From the NCBI GenBank assembly GCA_014925825.1, contig JACGCK010000039.1:62001-126000 (forward strand): a stretch of 64,000 nucleotides of DNA, written 5' to 3'. The position numbers were made by a program, and so were the translations under genes. The stretch is from Pholiota molesta. Its lineage: Eukaryota; Basidiomycota; Agaricomycetes; Agaricales; Strophariaceae. Below the pieces are notes generated by a model. That model saw only the letters and a program-made list of their open reading frames with translations, searched no databases and was not told the DNA's origin. Of this stretch, positions 9,950 to 21,820 are shown in pieces (positions within the stretch are counted from its first letter, which is position 1; the number at the start of each line of letters is the position of its first letter).

Positions 9950-11926
9950 GGCTCTCATCTACTGGTACATTGCGCCTGTAGCCTCGAGGAACTTGTCCAG
10001 CAGTACAAAGATAATGCGCATGGAGTTGACTTCACCTCTGATGAGGGGGACCCCATTAGTTTGGACATTTTTGACAGAGTGCACTTGAAGAAGGCCACCG
10101 AAGCAAACCTGTCTCTCTCTGGCTCAACTCAAGGGGATCTGGTTATCAATTCTGGCTCTCGTGTCCCTTTGAAACGCAAGCAGGAGCCTCGCCTGCAACC
10201 TCGCCCACCACGTTCTTATACTTTTCCTCCAGGAAAGGGGGGTGCATGGAGGTGATGTATTTCCTTGTTCTAATCGCCTACTATATAACTAATACGCGGG
10301 ATGACTTCCTCAGTTCTGCACCTCCCCTCTCTAATTATTCCGAAGTGGGACTGTCCTACGGCCTCTCTGTGGGACTAGAGCAGGCTAAGGCAACGGGATC
10401 CCTTCCTCAGGCGTCTCAGTCTGCCAAATCAAAGGCAGCTATCAAAAAGGAAAAGAATTGGAAACCCAGCCAAAGAAGTCAAAATTCCAAGCGACCTCGA
10501 GGAGGCAAGTGGCTTCAAGAAGCAGGAGGTGATAGCTTTTTGGCTGACACAAAGCGCCTGAGAGCCAAGCTCGTTCAGAGCGCTGATGCCTTTATGACCA
10601 AAAGTTATTCTATAGAAACCAATGGATCTAGGGTAACGACAGGTTGGCAGGGCCTCAGGCCTGCTTCCAAATCTGCAAAGCAGATCCAGAACGCCTACTC
10701 CAATGGATCCATTCACCAGACTGTTGCCACCTTTTTTCCAGTGCCAGCCGACCTGTGAGTGGATTCCCTTGAATTAAAAGCTGTTTTTAAGCTAATCACT
10801 TGATTCAGGAAACACCCTGCCTTTGTCATGGATTCTGACTCCCGCATTTTCCTCTTCAGGACCGCTCAATTCTTGTGGTTGAAAAAAGAAGAAGATGCAT
10901 TTTATCAAGCAGCTTGTAAGCTTCTAAATAGCGCACTCAATTCTCATGATGTCCGCCGGAAGAGTGCAACAGGTGTAAGAGGCCCTCACTTTCCATGCAT
11001 CATAGGGCACCACAGAGAGTATCAAACCGTATGTCTTTAAATTTTGGGAATTAGATTCTAGCACAAACCATTCTTTCAATTTATATAGGAGCCTTATCTT
11101 ACGAAATGGCACTGTGATAACCTAACAGCAGTGGAGGAGTTTATCAGCAACCCTCTGATCCAGAAAATCACGTAAGTTGATCGCTTTTGTTACTATGCTG
11201 TTAAGCTGAGGAGGTTTGTAGAAAAAGAGTTTCTTCCGTTGTTCGTCTGATCTTTCCTGGTGTTGCTGAGTGATTTCTACGATCTGCTCAATGGCATAAG
11301 GAAAAATATGGAATTGCCCCTCTTTTTGATCTCTTTTGGAACTTCTGCATTAATGGCCTTTTTCCTGGGCAAAAGCGAGTTCACTGTCGCCCCCATACTG
11401 ACGCTAAAAATGTGGTTGGGGTCTGTGTGCTTGTTATCTACCAAACACCTGGTATATTTTTTGCTTTTCTATCATGATTGGCTGAGGTACTAATCTCTTT
11501 CTCTAATAGGAAAGAAATTTAACCATAAGAAAAGATCATGGCTAGTTCTTTGGGAAGCTGGGGTGGTTATTGAGCTTCCGCCTTGGACTATGGTTGCCTA
11601 TCCTTCATCACTTTTGTATCATTTTAATATTGATATTACTGGTAAGAGGTCATTTGTGGTTGCGATTTTTGGTGCTGACATTGGAACTGGCAGACTTCAA
11701 GTTTGTAACAACTGATGGCCAGGAAAGGCCACTGCCTGAAAACTCAACTCCCATAGAGGAAGGAGATGATGAGGGCAGAGGAAGCTTAGTTTACTTCAAC
11801 CAAGCATCTATGTATAGATGTTCAGAGCAGGATGCTGAGGATGCACCCTTACATGCTGACTACTCTGGTTCTGTTCAGGAGGCCTTTCTCACTGTAGGAA
11901 AGCGCATTTCTGTTTTGGCTCCCTGA
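9950..11926 (+). pseudogene. 2OG-Fe(II) dioxygenase-like protein (TET/JBP-like candidate) with in-frame stop
   Basis: Exons 9950-10251, 10314-10754, 10809-11028, 11089-11171, 11222-11451, 11510-11641 and 11694-11926 join in frame through short GT-AG introns to a natural stop at 11924. The only interruption is TGA at 11271-11273, in the context GVAE-stop-FLRSAQWHKEKYG. The N-terminal third is basic and Ser/Lys-rich. The C-terminal half has FDLFWNFCINGLFPGQ, then CRPHTDAKNVVGVC (an HxD-type motif), WLVLWEAGVVIELPPW, YPSSLLYHFNID (candidate second His) and GRGSLVYFNQASMY (candidate Arg). This order fits a double-stranded beta-helix oxygenase. Related Agaricomycete proteins are transposon-linked and expanded. 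The TET/JBP assignment is inference. The TGA would remove most of the catalytic domain. Confidence 0.55.
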
Positions 11927-12970
11927 ATAGTACCTATGCCTTGATTGTTTGTGTCCTTGACTCCTTGCCATATCAACCAGTCGTAAAATAGAGAATAGCA
12001 ATTGGGTTTATAATAAGATAGCTTCTACTGGAATTCCCCAAGGCATGTGGCCTTAGCAGTGCCAGCACCCTCCCCATGTTGATGTGGATGGTGATGACAA
12101 AAAGAGGGGATGAAAAAATGCCCTCGTTTCAACAAAGGACATTGTGAAAGGGAGTTTGCCGTTCCGATAACCGATTGAGACACGAGGCGTACGCGGTTCA
12201 GTCAAGGTGGTATTATACGCATTGGCCTTATGGCCCAGAAAAGCGAGGTTCCGCGCCGCTGTTGGAACCCTCCACAGAAGTGGTTGAAACATCATATGAC
12301 TGTGATTGGGTTGCAAACTGGCGGCGCCTTGGATGCTTCTAATCATCGCATGCTCACCGAAAGGGTGACAAGATTGAAGAGTAACACTGACAGAATGGCA
12401 AATAAACAAGCCACCAGCATAAGCAGCTAATTAAAACATATGCTCATGCCTGATAAACACTTGCAGTTTTCTGGTTGCTGGCGGTCTGGCTTTGTTGGAT
12501 GGCTCGGAAGTTCAAGGCCAAGGCTTGTTTCTGTAATATTTGGTCCTGGCACCCAATCTAAACACAAAATTTGAAAACAATGAGCGTCCCGATGTGATCC
12601 CGATGGCTTGGTTGCCCGCCGTGCGCTCGTCTGCATATGCATATGGCAGCGCTAAGCGCTAATTACTAGCAAGACCGGTTGGCACATGGTTGGGCCTCAA
12701 AGCCTCAGAGAATTACGAGGGATGCAGTTGGGGAAGATTTCGATTTCACTTTGAACATCATCGGCACCTCTCGTTTTGGCGCATCTAAGGCGTTGGGCAA
12801 GGATCGGGTTCAGGAAATTTGAAGCCCGTCAAAGGCTACAGCTTGCAGCGACCGTTGGTGGTTGCATAAGGGTAGGGCAAAGGTTACAAACTTATACCTT
12901 GTTCAAACAGGAACTGCAGAGGAAAGAAATTTCGGAAACGTGGGGTAAATTTTATGTGCATTTGAAGGAT
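11927..12970. other. no supported gene
   Basis: A 118-codon minus frame (12053-12409), a 66-codon plus frame and a 71-codon minus frame occur, none with a recognisable motif or codon pattern. Confidence 0.35.
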
Positions 12971-12975
12971 CGGCA

Positions 12976-14200
12976 TGGCTATCCATCTACCTTACTGAGC
13001 AAATCTAAGCCAACCCTCCAACTGCCCCACCTGGCTTCTATCGCGGCTTTGCAGAGCTTCAGGTCCGGTCCGAAGTTCAGAGCTGCAGGAGGGAAAGCAC
13101 TGATGTTTTTTTTGGGGGGAGGGAATTTTTTCCAGGCTGCGCATTCAGGAGAAAAGGGGGCTAAGACGGCTTAGAATCTGTACCACTGGAAAAGCCGGTG
13201 CATGCGCTTTGAAGGGAGGCTAGGGGCAACGGCGTAAAGGTCGTGTGCATAAGGGCAGAAGGAGGGGCTCATAGCTGGCAGATGAAACGATGTGCTGAAG
13301 CTCCAGCTGGGCTAGCGGCGTTTTAGGAGATCTTGCAGGCAAGGGTTGCGGGCCGTTGGTCGCCCTTCCCGCGACTAACGCCTACGTTGAGGACAGCAAA
13401 ACATCCGCGTCGACGGAAACCTCGCACACCCGACTTTTTTTGCCCTCCTCTTTTCCCCCTCCTGTTTGATGAGGGCACAAACGGCGCGGCGGTCGTCAAT
13501 GTATGTAGGGCCGTCTGACCGCCCAACAAAGCCCAAGTTTGTTGACCGGTTGGCCCTTTGTGCATTTCGCGTCTATGTTGTGCAGCTTTGCGTGTTTTGC
13601 GCTGTATGCCCCTGCGGCCGCAGGGAGCTTACTATGATCCAGGGCGATGGGCACGGCGGTTGCTGTTTCGACGTAGGCGCTAGTGATGATGGCAGTGGGA
13701 AGGTGGCCAAGCCGCGCCTTCAAGCCATTGTATGGCAGAAGTACCTGGAGGATCTTTTGTCAATGGCGGACGGGGCGTTGCTGGCGGCGGCAAAGTGGGG
13801 GGTTGGCGGATTTGGCAGTGCTGTTGATGGAAGGGCGCGCACACTGCCGGCATATCCTAGGGGCTGCGCAAGCCTGCAGACATGGGCGTTGGTGGCGGAT
13901 TTCGCGTTCTGGACATAGTCCAAGGGGTGGCGAACTAGCGGGCGGAGGCCTGCTCCGGCAATGCCTCGCAGTTGAAATCAGCAAGAAGTTCAACAACTTG
14001 CAATGCAGAGTAAGCGTGTCCCGACCTTGTCTAGAGAGGTGGCATCAGTTGTAGTAGAGGACTTTACGCCCGGGGACGCACGCTGCGCTCGCTATGGACC
14101 TTCGTTGGAAAACCTGTGAGGGGATGAATAGCTGCGATGCACAATTTTTCAAGGCCCAGCGCCCAGAATCCCAGCTCGGGGTGTGAAACTAGAGAGGGGG
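12976..14200 (-). pseudogene. decayed repetitive protein gene, copy 2
   Basis: This resembles 2165-3112 in the same orientation. At the 3' side, 12976-13040 matches 2165-2220 (CATCTACCTTACTGAG and CCAACCCTCCA). At the protein level LPAAAGAYSAKHAKL, LGHLPTA, TSAY.ETATA and SLVSHPELGFW occur in the same order as in copy 1. Several stops and frame changes break the reading (for example after SVRPRA near 14064), and the sequence diverges between about 13050 and 13500. No single frame is restorable by eye, so this is a relic. Confidence 0.45.
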
Positions 14201-14429
14201 CACTTTTGGGCATAATTGGTGCAGAATAGGTTTTGGTCAACGTTATGGTGTATGGTGATGGCGACGTTGACCCAAAGAAGACCGGGCAGCAAGCATTGAC
14301 ATGCACCGTCCTGCGGGATGTTACGGAAAAAAGGACGAGGTCAAGTAACAAGAGGGCAGAGCTGGGTGAAGTTGAGGTAGAGAGACCCATCAGTCACTCA
14401 GTGAGCCAAGTTTGAATGTTTGAACGTTG

Positions 14430-14475
14430 ATGTTGAATATATGTTGAGCCTCGTTGAGCCTTGGTTGAGCCTCGG
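14430..14475. repeat. short tandem GTTGAGCCT repeats
   Basis: GTTGAGCCTCG, GTTGAGCCTTG and GTTGAGCCTCGG follow each other. A small local expansion with no apparent function. Confidence 0.5.
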
Positions 14476-14479
14476 CTTG

Positions 14480-15291
14480 CAGCTTGTCTGTTTCAGAAAT
14501 CTCGTGAGTCGTGATCGCGCGATAAATCATAAGCGGCTGAATCGCGATTGCCAGTGCAGTACAACTGCATGCTGTTCAAATGCTGTTACTTAGAGTGCTT
14601 TGAACAAAAATTTTAACTTCTTCAAGTCCATTCAAAAATTATGTGGATATCTATGCCTGTTATATTGGAATCTTCTTCTTTTCTTCCTTGTTTTAGCATT
14701 CCATGCACCATCCTTTTTTGCGGGAAATGCGCTGCCCGTCTCCTCTGCATCTTGCCTTGGGCCTTTATCTATGTCATGATCATGTCATTGACAACGTGGC
14801 CCACATAAATACCGACATAGATTCTGGACACTCCGCCATAGCACCTAAATGTTAAATGATAAACCCAATGGACCTCCTTATTGCCTTTAGCATTCATGGG
14901 ATCATGTCAGCATATCTTGCATTATTTGAATCGCCCATGCAGAGCGACGACAATCTCATAGGCCATCAGCATCAGCGCTTGTCTGCGGAAAGCAAATTTA
15001 TAGAGGTTCATTGGAAGGATCGTGACCTGCGATAAATGATCACAGAGTATATCTACGTCTACTTGAGACTGCTTATTCCTGCAATTAATTGGCAATATGA
15101 ATGAATGGTGAGGGTTTGTAAGTGGCATAAATGAATGTTGTGGGTCAAAAAGTACTGGGTGCGTCAAAACCTTCCTGGGGAAAAAGCTACCAGACTGTGG
15201 ATCGAAGTTTTTAACAGCGGGGACACATAAATGTAAATCGTGAAATACCTTAGGCGCCGTTGGATAATGAATGCGTTTGTCGTAAAGAGGT
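14480..15291. other. no supported gene
   Basis: AT-richer intergenic DNA. The minus frame 14922-15368 overlaps the last exon of the next gene in a different frame and looks like a shadow. Confidence 0.4.
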
Positions 15292-16171
15292 CTACTTATT
15301 ATTTCTGAGCGACTTCCGAGAGTTTCGTCGTAGCTGCTCGGTTTCTGCATCTGCCATAATGCTCTCATGTCTCGCCCGGCTCGAGCTATACTTTAGTTGC
15401 ATCCGAAGCATATCGATGACTGGCCAGCAGTCTTTGTATTCCTGAAGTTCAGGAAACCTCTCAAGGGCCTAAGCAAAGCATAAGAAGACCAGTATCCCCA
15501 TACCGAAAAGATGACTCACCAGATTTTTGACTGTTTGCACGGACCTCAAAGCCTGTGAAGTAAAGCTTTGAGAGCAGTCGAGATGTTCTTCAGCTAGGTT
15601 TTTGACATAAGCCTGGTGATCGCACTCATGGTGAGCAACAATAGTGCAAGTCAAGGGCGTACAAAAAAAATACCCGGATCTTTCGGTACTTTTTTCTGTC
15701 CCAGCCCAGGACAAATTCTAGATTGTACCCTCCTCGGCTCGTACGAGTAACTTCGCCCTCGGGTTTGTCAATAAGTCCACCTTCGCTATCGGTGGTATCT
15801 TCCTCTGAAGATATGTCGTTGGCGTCGCTTTGAGGGTTCGAAGGTGCGGGGGAAGCGCCTCGACTAGATTTGGTCATCAAGGAGACGCGACGAGAAGCCG
15901 CAGGCGGGGAGTCAACTTGTGGAGGGCTGTGCGTTGGTGTACGGCTGGCATTCCCTTTTAAAATGGGTTTGGGATAGGGAGTACTTGCAATGCTGTGCCT
16001 GGAAGAACCAGTCTTCGTCTGTGCACGGCCAACAGGCTGGGGCTTTAAAGGCTGACGAATTTGTCCAATTTGGGTCAGCGCGATTGGGGTCATGAAGGCA
16101 GGACGTCGGGCAATGCTCTCGAAAAATGGTCCAGGGAGGTCTGAAAGCGAGACAGAGTGGGGGGTTGGCAT
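15292..16171 (-). CDS. conserved-looking hypothetical protein, 255 residues
   Basis: Three minus-strand exons: 15674-16171, 15520-15612 and 15292-15468. Both introns are GT-AG (one with GTGAGT) and both are phase 0. The product starts MPTPHSVSLSDLPGPFF, has a Ser/Pro-rich middle with an acidic SSEEDTTDSEGG stretch, and then a folded-looking part: LEFVLGWDRKKYRKIRAYVK, SQALRSVQTVKNLALERFPEL, DCWPVIDMLRMQLKY. It ends in a basic tail (EQLRRNSRKSLRNNK). The Trp/Tyr-rich helical C-terminal half suggests a protein-interaction module. I do not recognise the family. It is transcribed away from the WD40 gene, with about 190 bases between the two proposed starts, so the two may share a promoter. Confidence 0.65.
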
Positions 16172-16363
16172 ATGGAATAGAAAAGTGAAGGAAACAATGA
16201 GGGACTTCTTTGATCATGAGTGGCTTTCCACATGCTTTATAGCGCCATCGGCCGCATTCCATTTATCAGAGGAAAGCAATTCCCACGCATGAAACAATGG
16301 GCCTCCTATGTTATAAGGCTTTCTTTCAGATCTGGCCACAGCATTCAACTACGCCCCCACATC

Positions 16364-17817
16364 ATGCTTCTAGCTGTTCTAAAGAAATTGGTCTATCAGC
16401 AAGCCCCTCTTCTGGTGGCGTTCAAGGAGAACAAAGGCCCCATCATAGCACTGGCCATTTCGCCAGATGGGAAGATACTTGCTAGCGGCGGTAGGTGATT
16501 GCAATGTTTGTTGAGTACCTCAGAGCCTAAACAAACCAAAGGGTCAGAAGGCATAGCAATATGGGACCTCGATACCAAGAAGAAGTTTCATACCTCTCAA
16601 GTATCGTTTTACAAAAATTGCCAAATTTCCTCCTTGTGCTGGATTGGGGTGCCCAAGTCCGACAGCCCTTTCTACACCTTGGTCTACGGGAACGCAATGG
16701 GATACTTAATATTTCTGCAGCGCCGTGCAGATGAGGCAAGCACTTTTGGGTGATGCTATCTGCTCTAATACTAATGCGAAGGCCGGCTGCTGATGGCAGG
16801 ATGATTTTCGAGTTGTTCACTCAACCAGGCTTGCTCGTGGAGAAGAAATCTTGCATATAACGACGGTCCCTTATGACGGGTTGGATCGAGTTGCAATAGG
16901 AACTCGCGATAAATGCGTTCAAATTCTGGACTTTGATGCAACTGAATGCAATTTGATCTCCATCCATTCTAAGGCTTACGACGACGACAAGGATATCATA
17001 CCAAAAGTTCTGGCTTTTGACACCAACCATGATCTGTTGGTCTTTAGTCTATACGATGGAGGGTTGTGAGTGAATTTTGGTCTGAGTAGATGAAGTGTGT
17101 CAGACCTTTCATTAGATATAGGTACTCGCGCGATAATGCGAAGACCGTAAGCCAACACCGGCTTCAATCACAGATGTGAGTGCCATTTTCAATGGTGATG
17201 CAGGCTGGGGATTGATCAAGCCATAGAGGCAACGCTGCTGTGGACCTGAATAAGCGTCTATGCATAATTGACAACGTTAGAGATGGATTTGACTTATACC
17301 ACCTAGATACTGGAGAATTTCTGAGGACATTCCCAACGGGGGACCCAAAAGAAACATATCCTAAAGGTGTTTCTTTCGCTGACCGTTCGCGCGCCATTGT
17401 GGGAGGAAGCGACCATGGCTCGGTGTATATTTTCCATCGCAAGACTGGGCGTTCTATCGACGTCCTGAAATATGGAAGAAAGGGAGGGGTTGAGACAATC
17501 GCGGTAAGGAATACATTGCTGAAGCCGGACTTGTATTGATGGATACATAGGCACACGATTGTCGGGATGGCACCGTCTTGATTGCAGCTGCGTCAGCCTC
17601 CAACCCCAGCGGATCTAACACCATTCTGGTATGGAAGTGGCACCCGACAAGAAAGCCTAAGAAGCAGGGCGGCAAGGCCGTCGAGTCATCTATGCGGATG
17701 ACGCTCTACGTCTTTTTGTTTGCTTTGCTGGCATTGGACTGGTGGCTAGCATTTTTATCATATCTTTGTGGCATTTGCCATACAGGCCATCGTACACATT
17801 GCCAATGTTTTTATTAG
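16364..17817 (+). CDS. WD40-repeat protein with C-terminal membrane segment, tail replaced by a transposon end
   Basis: Six exons (16364-16490, 16542-16735, 16800-17065, 17122-17175, 17221-17503, 17551-17817) join in frame to 396 residues. The order of WD40 blades is visible: GPIIALAISPDGKILASGG, GIAIWDLDT, ISSLCWIGVPKSDSPFYTLVYG, VAIGTRDKCVQILDFD, HDLLVFSLYDGGLY, LCIIDNVRDGFDLYHLDTGEFLRTFPTG, RAIVGGSDHGSVYIFHRKTG, and a last strand SNTILVWKW. A hydrophobic segment MTLYVFLFALLAL follows. Intron 2 starts with GC instead of GT (GAG|GCAAGC); no GT donor gives an open frame there. Element A begins at 17737, so the last 27 residues and the stop are encoded by transposon DNA. The ATG at 16364 is the most likely start; an upstream in-frame ATG at 16232 is possible. 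Confidence 0.7.
17730..17736. repeat. target-site duplication, left copy (GGCATTG)
   Basis: The same 7 bases immediately follow the right end of element A at 21982-21988. The eighth base outward differs (T on the left, C on the right). Confidence 0.7.
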
Positions 17818-17879
17818 ACAGGTCTCATAATAATTGCCAAAGTTGTTTCATTTCTTATAATCTCATAACTTGTAGGCAA

Positions 17880-18630
17880 GTTATGAGGGCATTTCATTAG
17901 GATGTCTGGGGCTCTTTCATTACTGTTTGATAGTCTGCCTTGAGATATCATTAAGTGTTTCATTGGGATGCTGTGTTATCTCATAGCTAAATACATGTCT
18001 CATTAGGTTATCATAGTCTATCATATATATTTCAAAGAGATACCATGGAATATCATAAATGTCTGATTAGTATGCCTTAATATCTCAATATTTAGATTGT
18101 TGTCTCTTTCAAATACCACAAAATTTCATTCCATTTCAATTTAATACCATAGAATTTCATAACCAGATTTGCATCTCAATAAATTGGCATAGATTCTCAT
18201 AACTATGTCAATCAAATGCCACAGAATCTCATAAACATCTCAATCAGCTGCCACAGAATCTCATATAGCGATTTGCATCTCAATGTCATGCCACAAAATC
18301 TCATATGCATTTCATTCTGATGCCATAGAATCTCATAAGCATCTCAATGTCATGCCACAAAATCTGATATGGGGATTTATGTCTCAATTATTTGGCATAG
18401 AATCTCATATGCATTTCATTCTGATACTACAAAATTTCATAAATATCTGATTCAGCTGCTACAAAATCTCATAACCAGATTTGAATCTCAATAAATTGTC
18501 ATAGACTCTCATAAGCATCTCAATTAGGAACCACAAAATTTCATTAATATCTTAATCAGCTGCCACAAAATCTCATAATATCTCAATAAATTGGCATAGG
18601 CTCTCATAACTATTTCAATCTGATACCAGC
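17880..18630. repeat. subterminal satellite of element A, left arm
   Basis: More than ten imperfect reiterations of short blocks such as CATAGAATCTCATAAGC, ATCTCAAT, GCCACAAAATCTCATA and TTTCATTCTGATGCC, with a combined unit near 55-65 bases. The reverse complement of the array fills the equivalent part of the right arm. AT-rich and non-coding. Confidence 0.7.
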
Positions 18631-20984
18631 GCTTTTTTGAAATTTCTATATTTAGAATTTATATCAAATACAAATATCTAGCAGATCAGATCAATCTACT
18701 GATTGATCAGGCACCTGATGTGATATCATTGCTCAAAATAGCGATGCCACATTAGGCATATGACCCTATTTGGGTGTGGGAACATCCCAAAATAGAATAT
18801 ATCCACTATTATTGGTACTGCATATTGCAGCCTGGGCGCTTCCCCTGGGCGAGTATAGGACTATGTTATATCAGTAGATGCGTATCTTTAATACGAATCC
18901 AGCGCAAAAGGTTTCGTGATTTTATCTGCACGCGTCCCGAGATATAAGCGAAATACTGGGTGCGCTTAATAAGCAAATACTGTAATTTGCATTTTCCTCT
19001 ATAACCGGTGGGTCTATTCGTGAGCTCTAAATTAAGTTATGTAGGTGTTATGAAGAGCTTTGAAACGCGCCCTTGATCACGTATTTGCGTGAGGTATTAG
19101 CACGGGAAATTGCGTGCGCTTATTTAGAAACGCGCGCTTCTAGCGTCCGCATTTCTCACGCTCTTTTTACGAAAACATAACGCAAAATACTACCTATATG
19201 TACCTTTCTACTGCATTTTACTTGGAATGATTCGATGAAATGGTGCACCTGTATTCGCATTTTAATTGTTCTATATATACCATAGCAGGCAACGGATCAA
19301 TTTGTGCAATTTTGTACAGTTCTACTCTCCTGATTTTTCTCAATTTAATAATATAGGCATTGTGGCAAGAGATGGGGTGTAGGAGAGCGAAATAGAATGG
19401 GTGCTGGCATGGACAATAGGCTGGATTGATCGGAATTACCATATTTGGGTAGCCATCAGTGGCAGGTCCCTCTGGACCCCCTCAAAAGTAGGCACTCATT
19501 TCTCCACTAATTCTCAACCAAATCACTTCAATTATTTTGCAAATAGTATGTATTTAATGAGAAAATAATTTCCACCATGTTAGATTTATCAATTTATCTC
19601 TTTGTGTGCATGTATTTATTCATTTCGCTTTTTGGCCCAGGTGAGCAATATCTCTCCCTTGAAATACTGCATATTTGAACATGATTCCACTTGGAGAAGG
19701 AAGAGAAAAGTAAGTAGACCTTGGAATATAGCTCTGCAGGGAGGTGGGGATATAACTCATTTCGCTTTTAAGATAGTAAGTTATGACTATTACAGTTCTT
19801 ATAGCAATTGATACATGTCTCTATACCATTTCTGTAATACCATTTCAAACCATGCTCATTGACCTGTCCAAACACATGTTCCTAAACCTAGTTACTTTTC
19901 TTCATCTGTTCCAAGTGGAATCAGGATGAAATATAGAGTATTTCAAAAGATAGATATTGCTTACCTGGGCCAAAAAGCGAAATCAGTGAATGCATACATA
20001 TAAAGGGATAAATTGGTAAACCTGATATAATGGAAATTCTGTCCTCTATGTATAATTACTATTTGCAAAAGATTTGAAGTGATTTGGATAAGAATTGGCG
20101 GAGAAATGGGTGCCTGCTTTTGAGGGGGTCCAGAGGGATCTGCCACTGATGGCTAGCCAAATATGGTAATCTGGATCAATCCAGCCTATTTTCCATGCCA
20201 GCACCTATTCTATTTCGCTCTCTTGCACCCTTTATTATGCCACAATAGCTATATCATTAAATTTAGAAAATTCAGGAGAGTAGAGGTATCCAAAGACAGA
20301 CAAATTGATCCATTGCCTGCTATGGTATATATGCAACGATTAAAATGTGCGTACAGGTGCACCAGTGCACGGAATCTTTTCAAATAAAATGTAGCAGAAA
20401 GGGGTAGATAAGTAGTATTTTTGAGTATATTTTCAAAAACGGAGCGTGAGAAGTGCGGTCGCTAAAAACGTGCGTTTCTAAATATGCGCACGCGATTTCC
20501 CGCACCAATACCGAGCGCAAATACATAATCAGGCACGCATTTGAAAGCTCTTAATAGCATCTACATAATCTAATTTAGAGCGTAGAAATTGACCCACCGG
20601 TTATGGAGGAAAATACAAATTACATTAGGCACCTATTTATCGCCACAGTATTTCGCTTATATCTCGTGAACGCGTGCTGATAAAATCACGAAACCTTTTG
20701 CGTTGGATTTGTATTAAAAATGCGCATCTACTGATATAACATAGTTCTATACTTGCCCAAGGGAAGCGCCCAAGCTGCAATATGCAGTACCAATAATAGT
20801 GGATATATTCTATTTTGGGATGTTCCCACACCCAAATAGGGTTATCTCCCTAATGAGGCATCCCCCATTTTGGGTAATCTTATCCCATCATGTGCCTCAT
20901 CAATTAGCAGATTGATCTGATTTGCTAGATATTTGTATTTGATGTGAATTCTAAATATAGAAATTTCAAAAAAGCGCTGGTATC

Positions 20985-21820
20985 AGATTGAAATAGTTAT
21001 GAAAAGTGCTGGTATCAGATTGAAATAGTTATGAGAACCTATGCCAATTTATTGAGATGCAAATCCGGTAATGAGATTTTGTGGCACCTAACTGAGATAT
21101 TTATGAAATTCTATGGTATCAGAATGAAATGCATATGAGATTCTGTGCCAATTCATTGAGATGCAAATCTGGTTATGGAATTCTGTGGTATCAGATTGAA
21201 ATGGAATGAAATTTTGTGGTATCTGATTGAGATGCTTCTGAGAGTCTATGACAATTTATTGAGATGCAAATCCCCATATGAGATTCTGTGGTATCAGATT
21301 GAGATATTTATGAAATTCTATGGCATCAGAATAAACTGCTTATGATATTCTATGACAATCTATTGAGATGCAAATCCCTATATAAGATTTTGTGGCATCA
21401 CATTGAGATTTTTATGAAACTCTGTGGTATAAGAATGAAATGCTAATGATATTCTATGCCAATTCATTGAAATGCAAATCCCTATATGAGATTTCATGGC
21501 ATTACATTGAAATGTTTATGAAATTTTATGGTAGCAGAATGAAATGCTTATGAGAATCTATGCCAATTTATTGAGATGCAAATCTGGTTATGAAATTCTA
21601 TGGCATCAGATTGAAATAGAATGAAATTTTGTGGTATTTGAAAGAGACGATCATCTAAATATTGAGATATCAAGGCATATTAATCAGACACTTATGATAT
21701 TCCATGGTAATCTAATGAGACATGTATTTAGCTATGAGATAACACAGCATCCCAATGAAACACTTAATGATATTTCAAGGCAGACTATCAAACAATAATA
21801 AAAGAGCCCCAGACATCCTA
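20985..21820. repeat. subterminal satellite of element A, right arm
   Basis: Mirror of the left-arm array, with blocks such as GAGATTCTGTGGTATCAGA, TTATTGAGATGCAAATC and TATGAGATTTTGTGGCA. Near 20975-21035 a block ending TGGTATCAGATTGAAATAG is duplicated in tandem, so this arm is slightly longer than the left one. Confidence 0.7.

Noticed and set aside
2165..14200. The two similar blocks as long terminal repeats of a retrotransposon
   Set aside because: They are protein-coding, strongly diverged and of unequal length, and no reverse transcriptase, integrase or primer-binding site was seen between them.
19218..20387. Pair of 74-codon frames with similar products in the two arms of element A
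   Set aside because: They are similar because the arms are mirror images. The differences between them often change amino acids, and no domain is visible.
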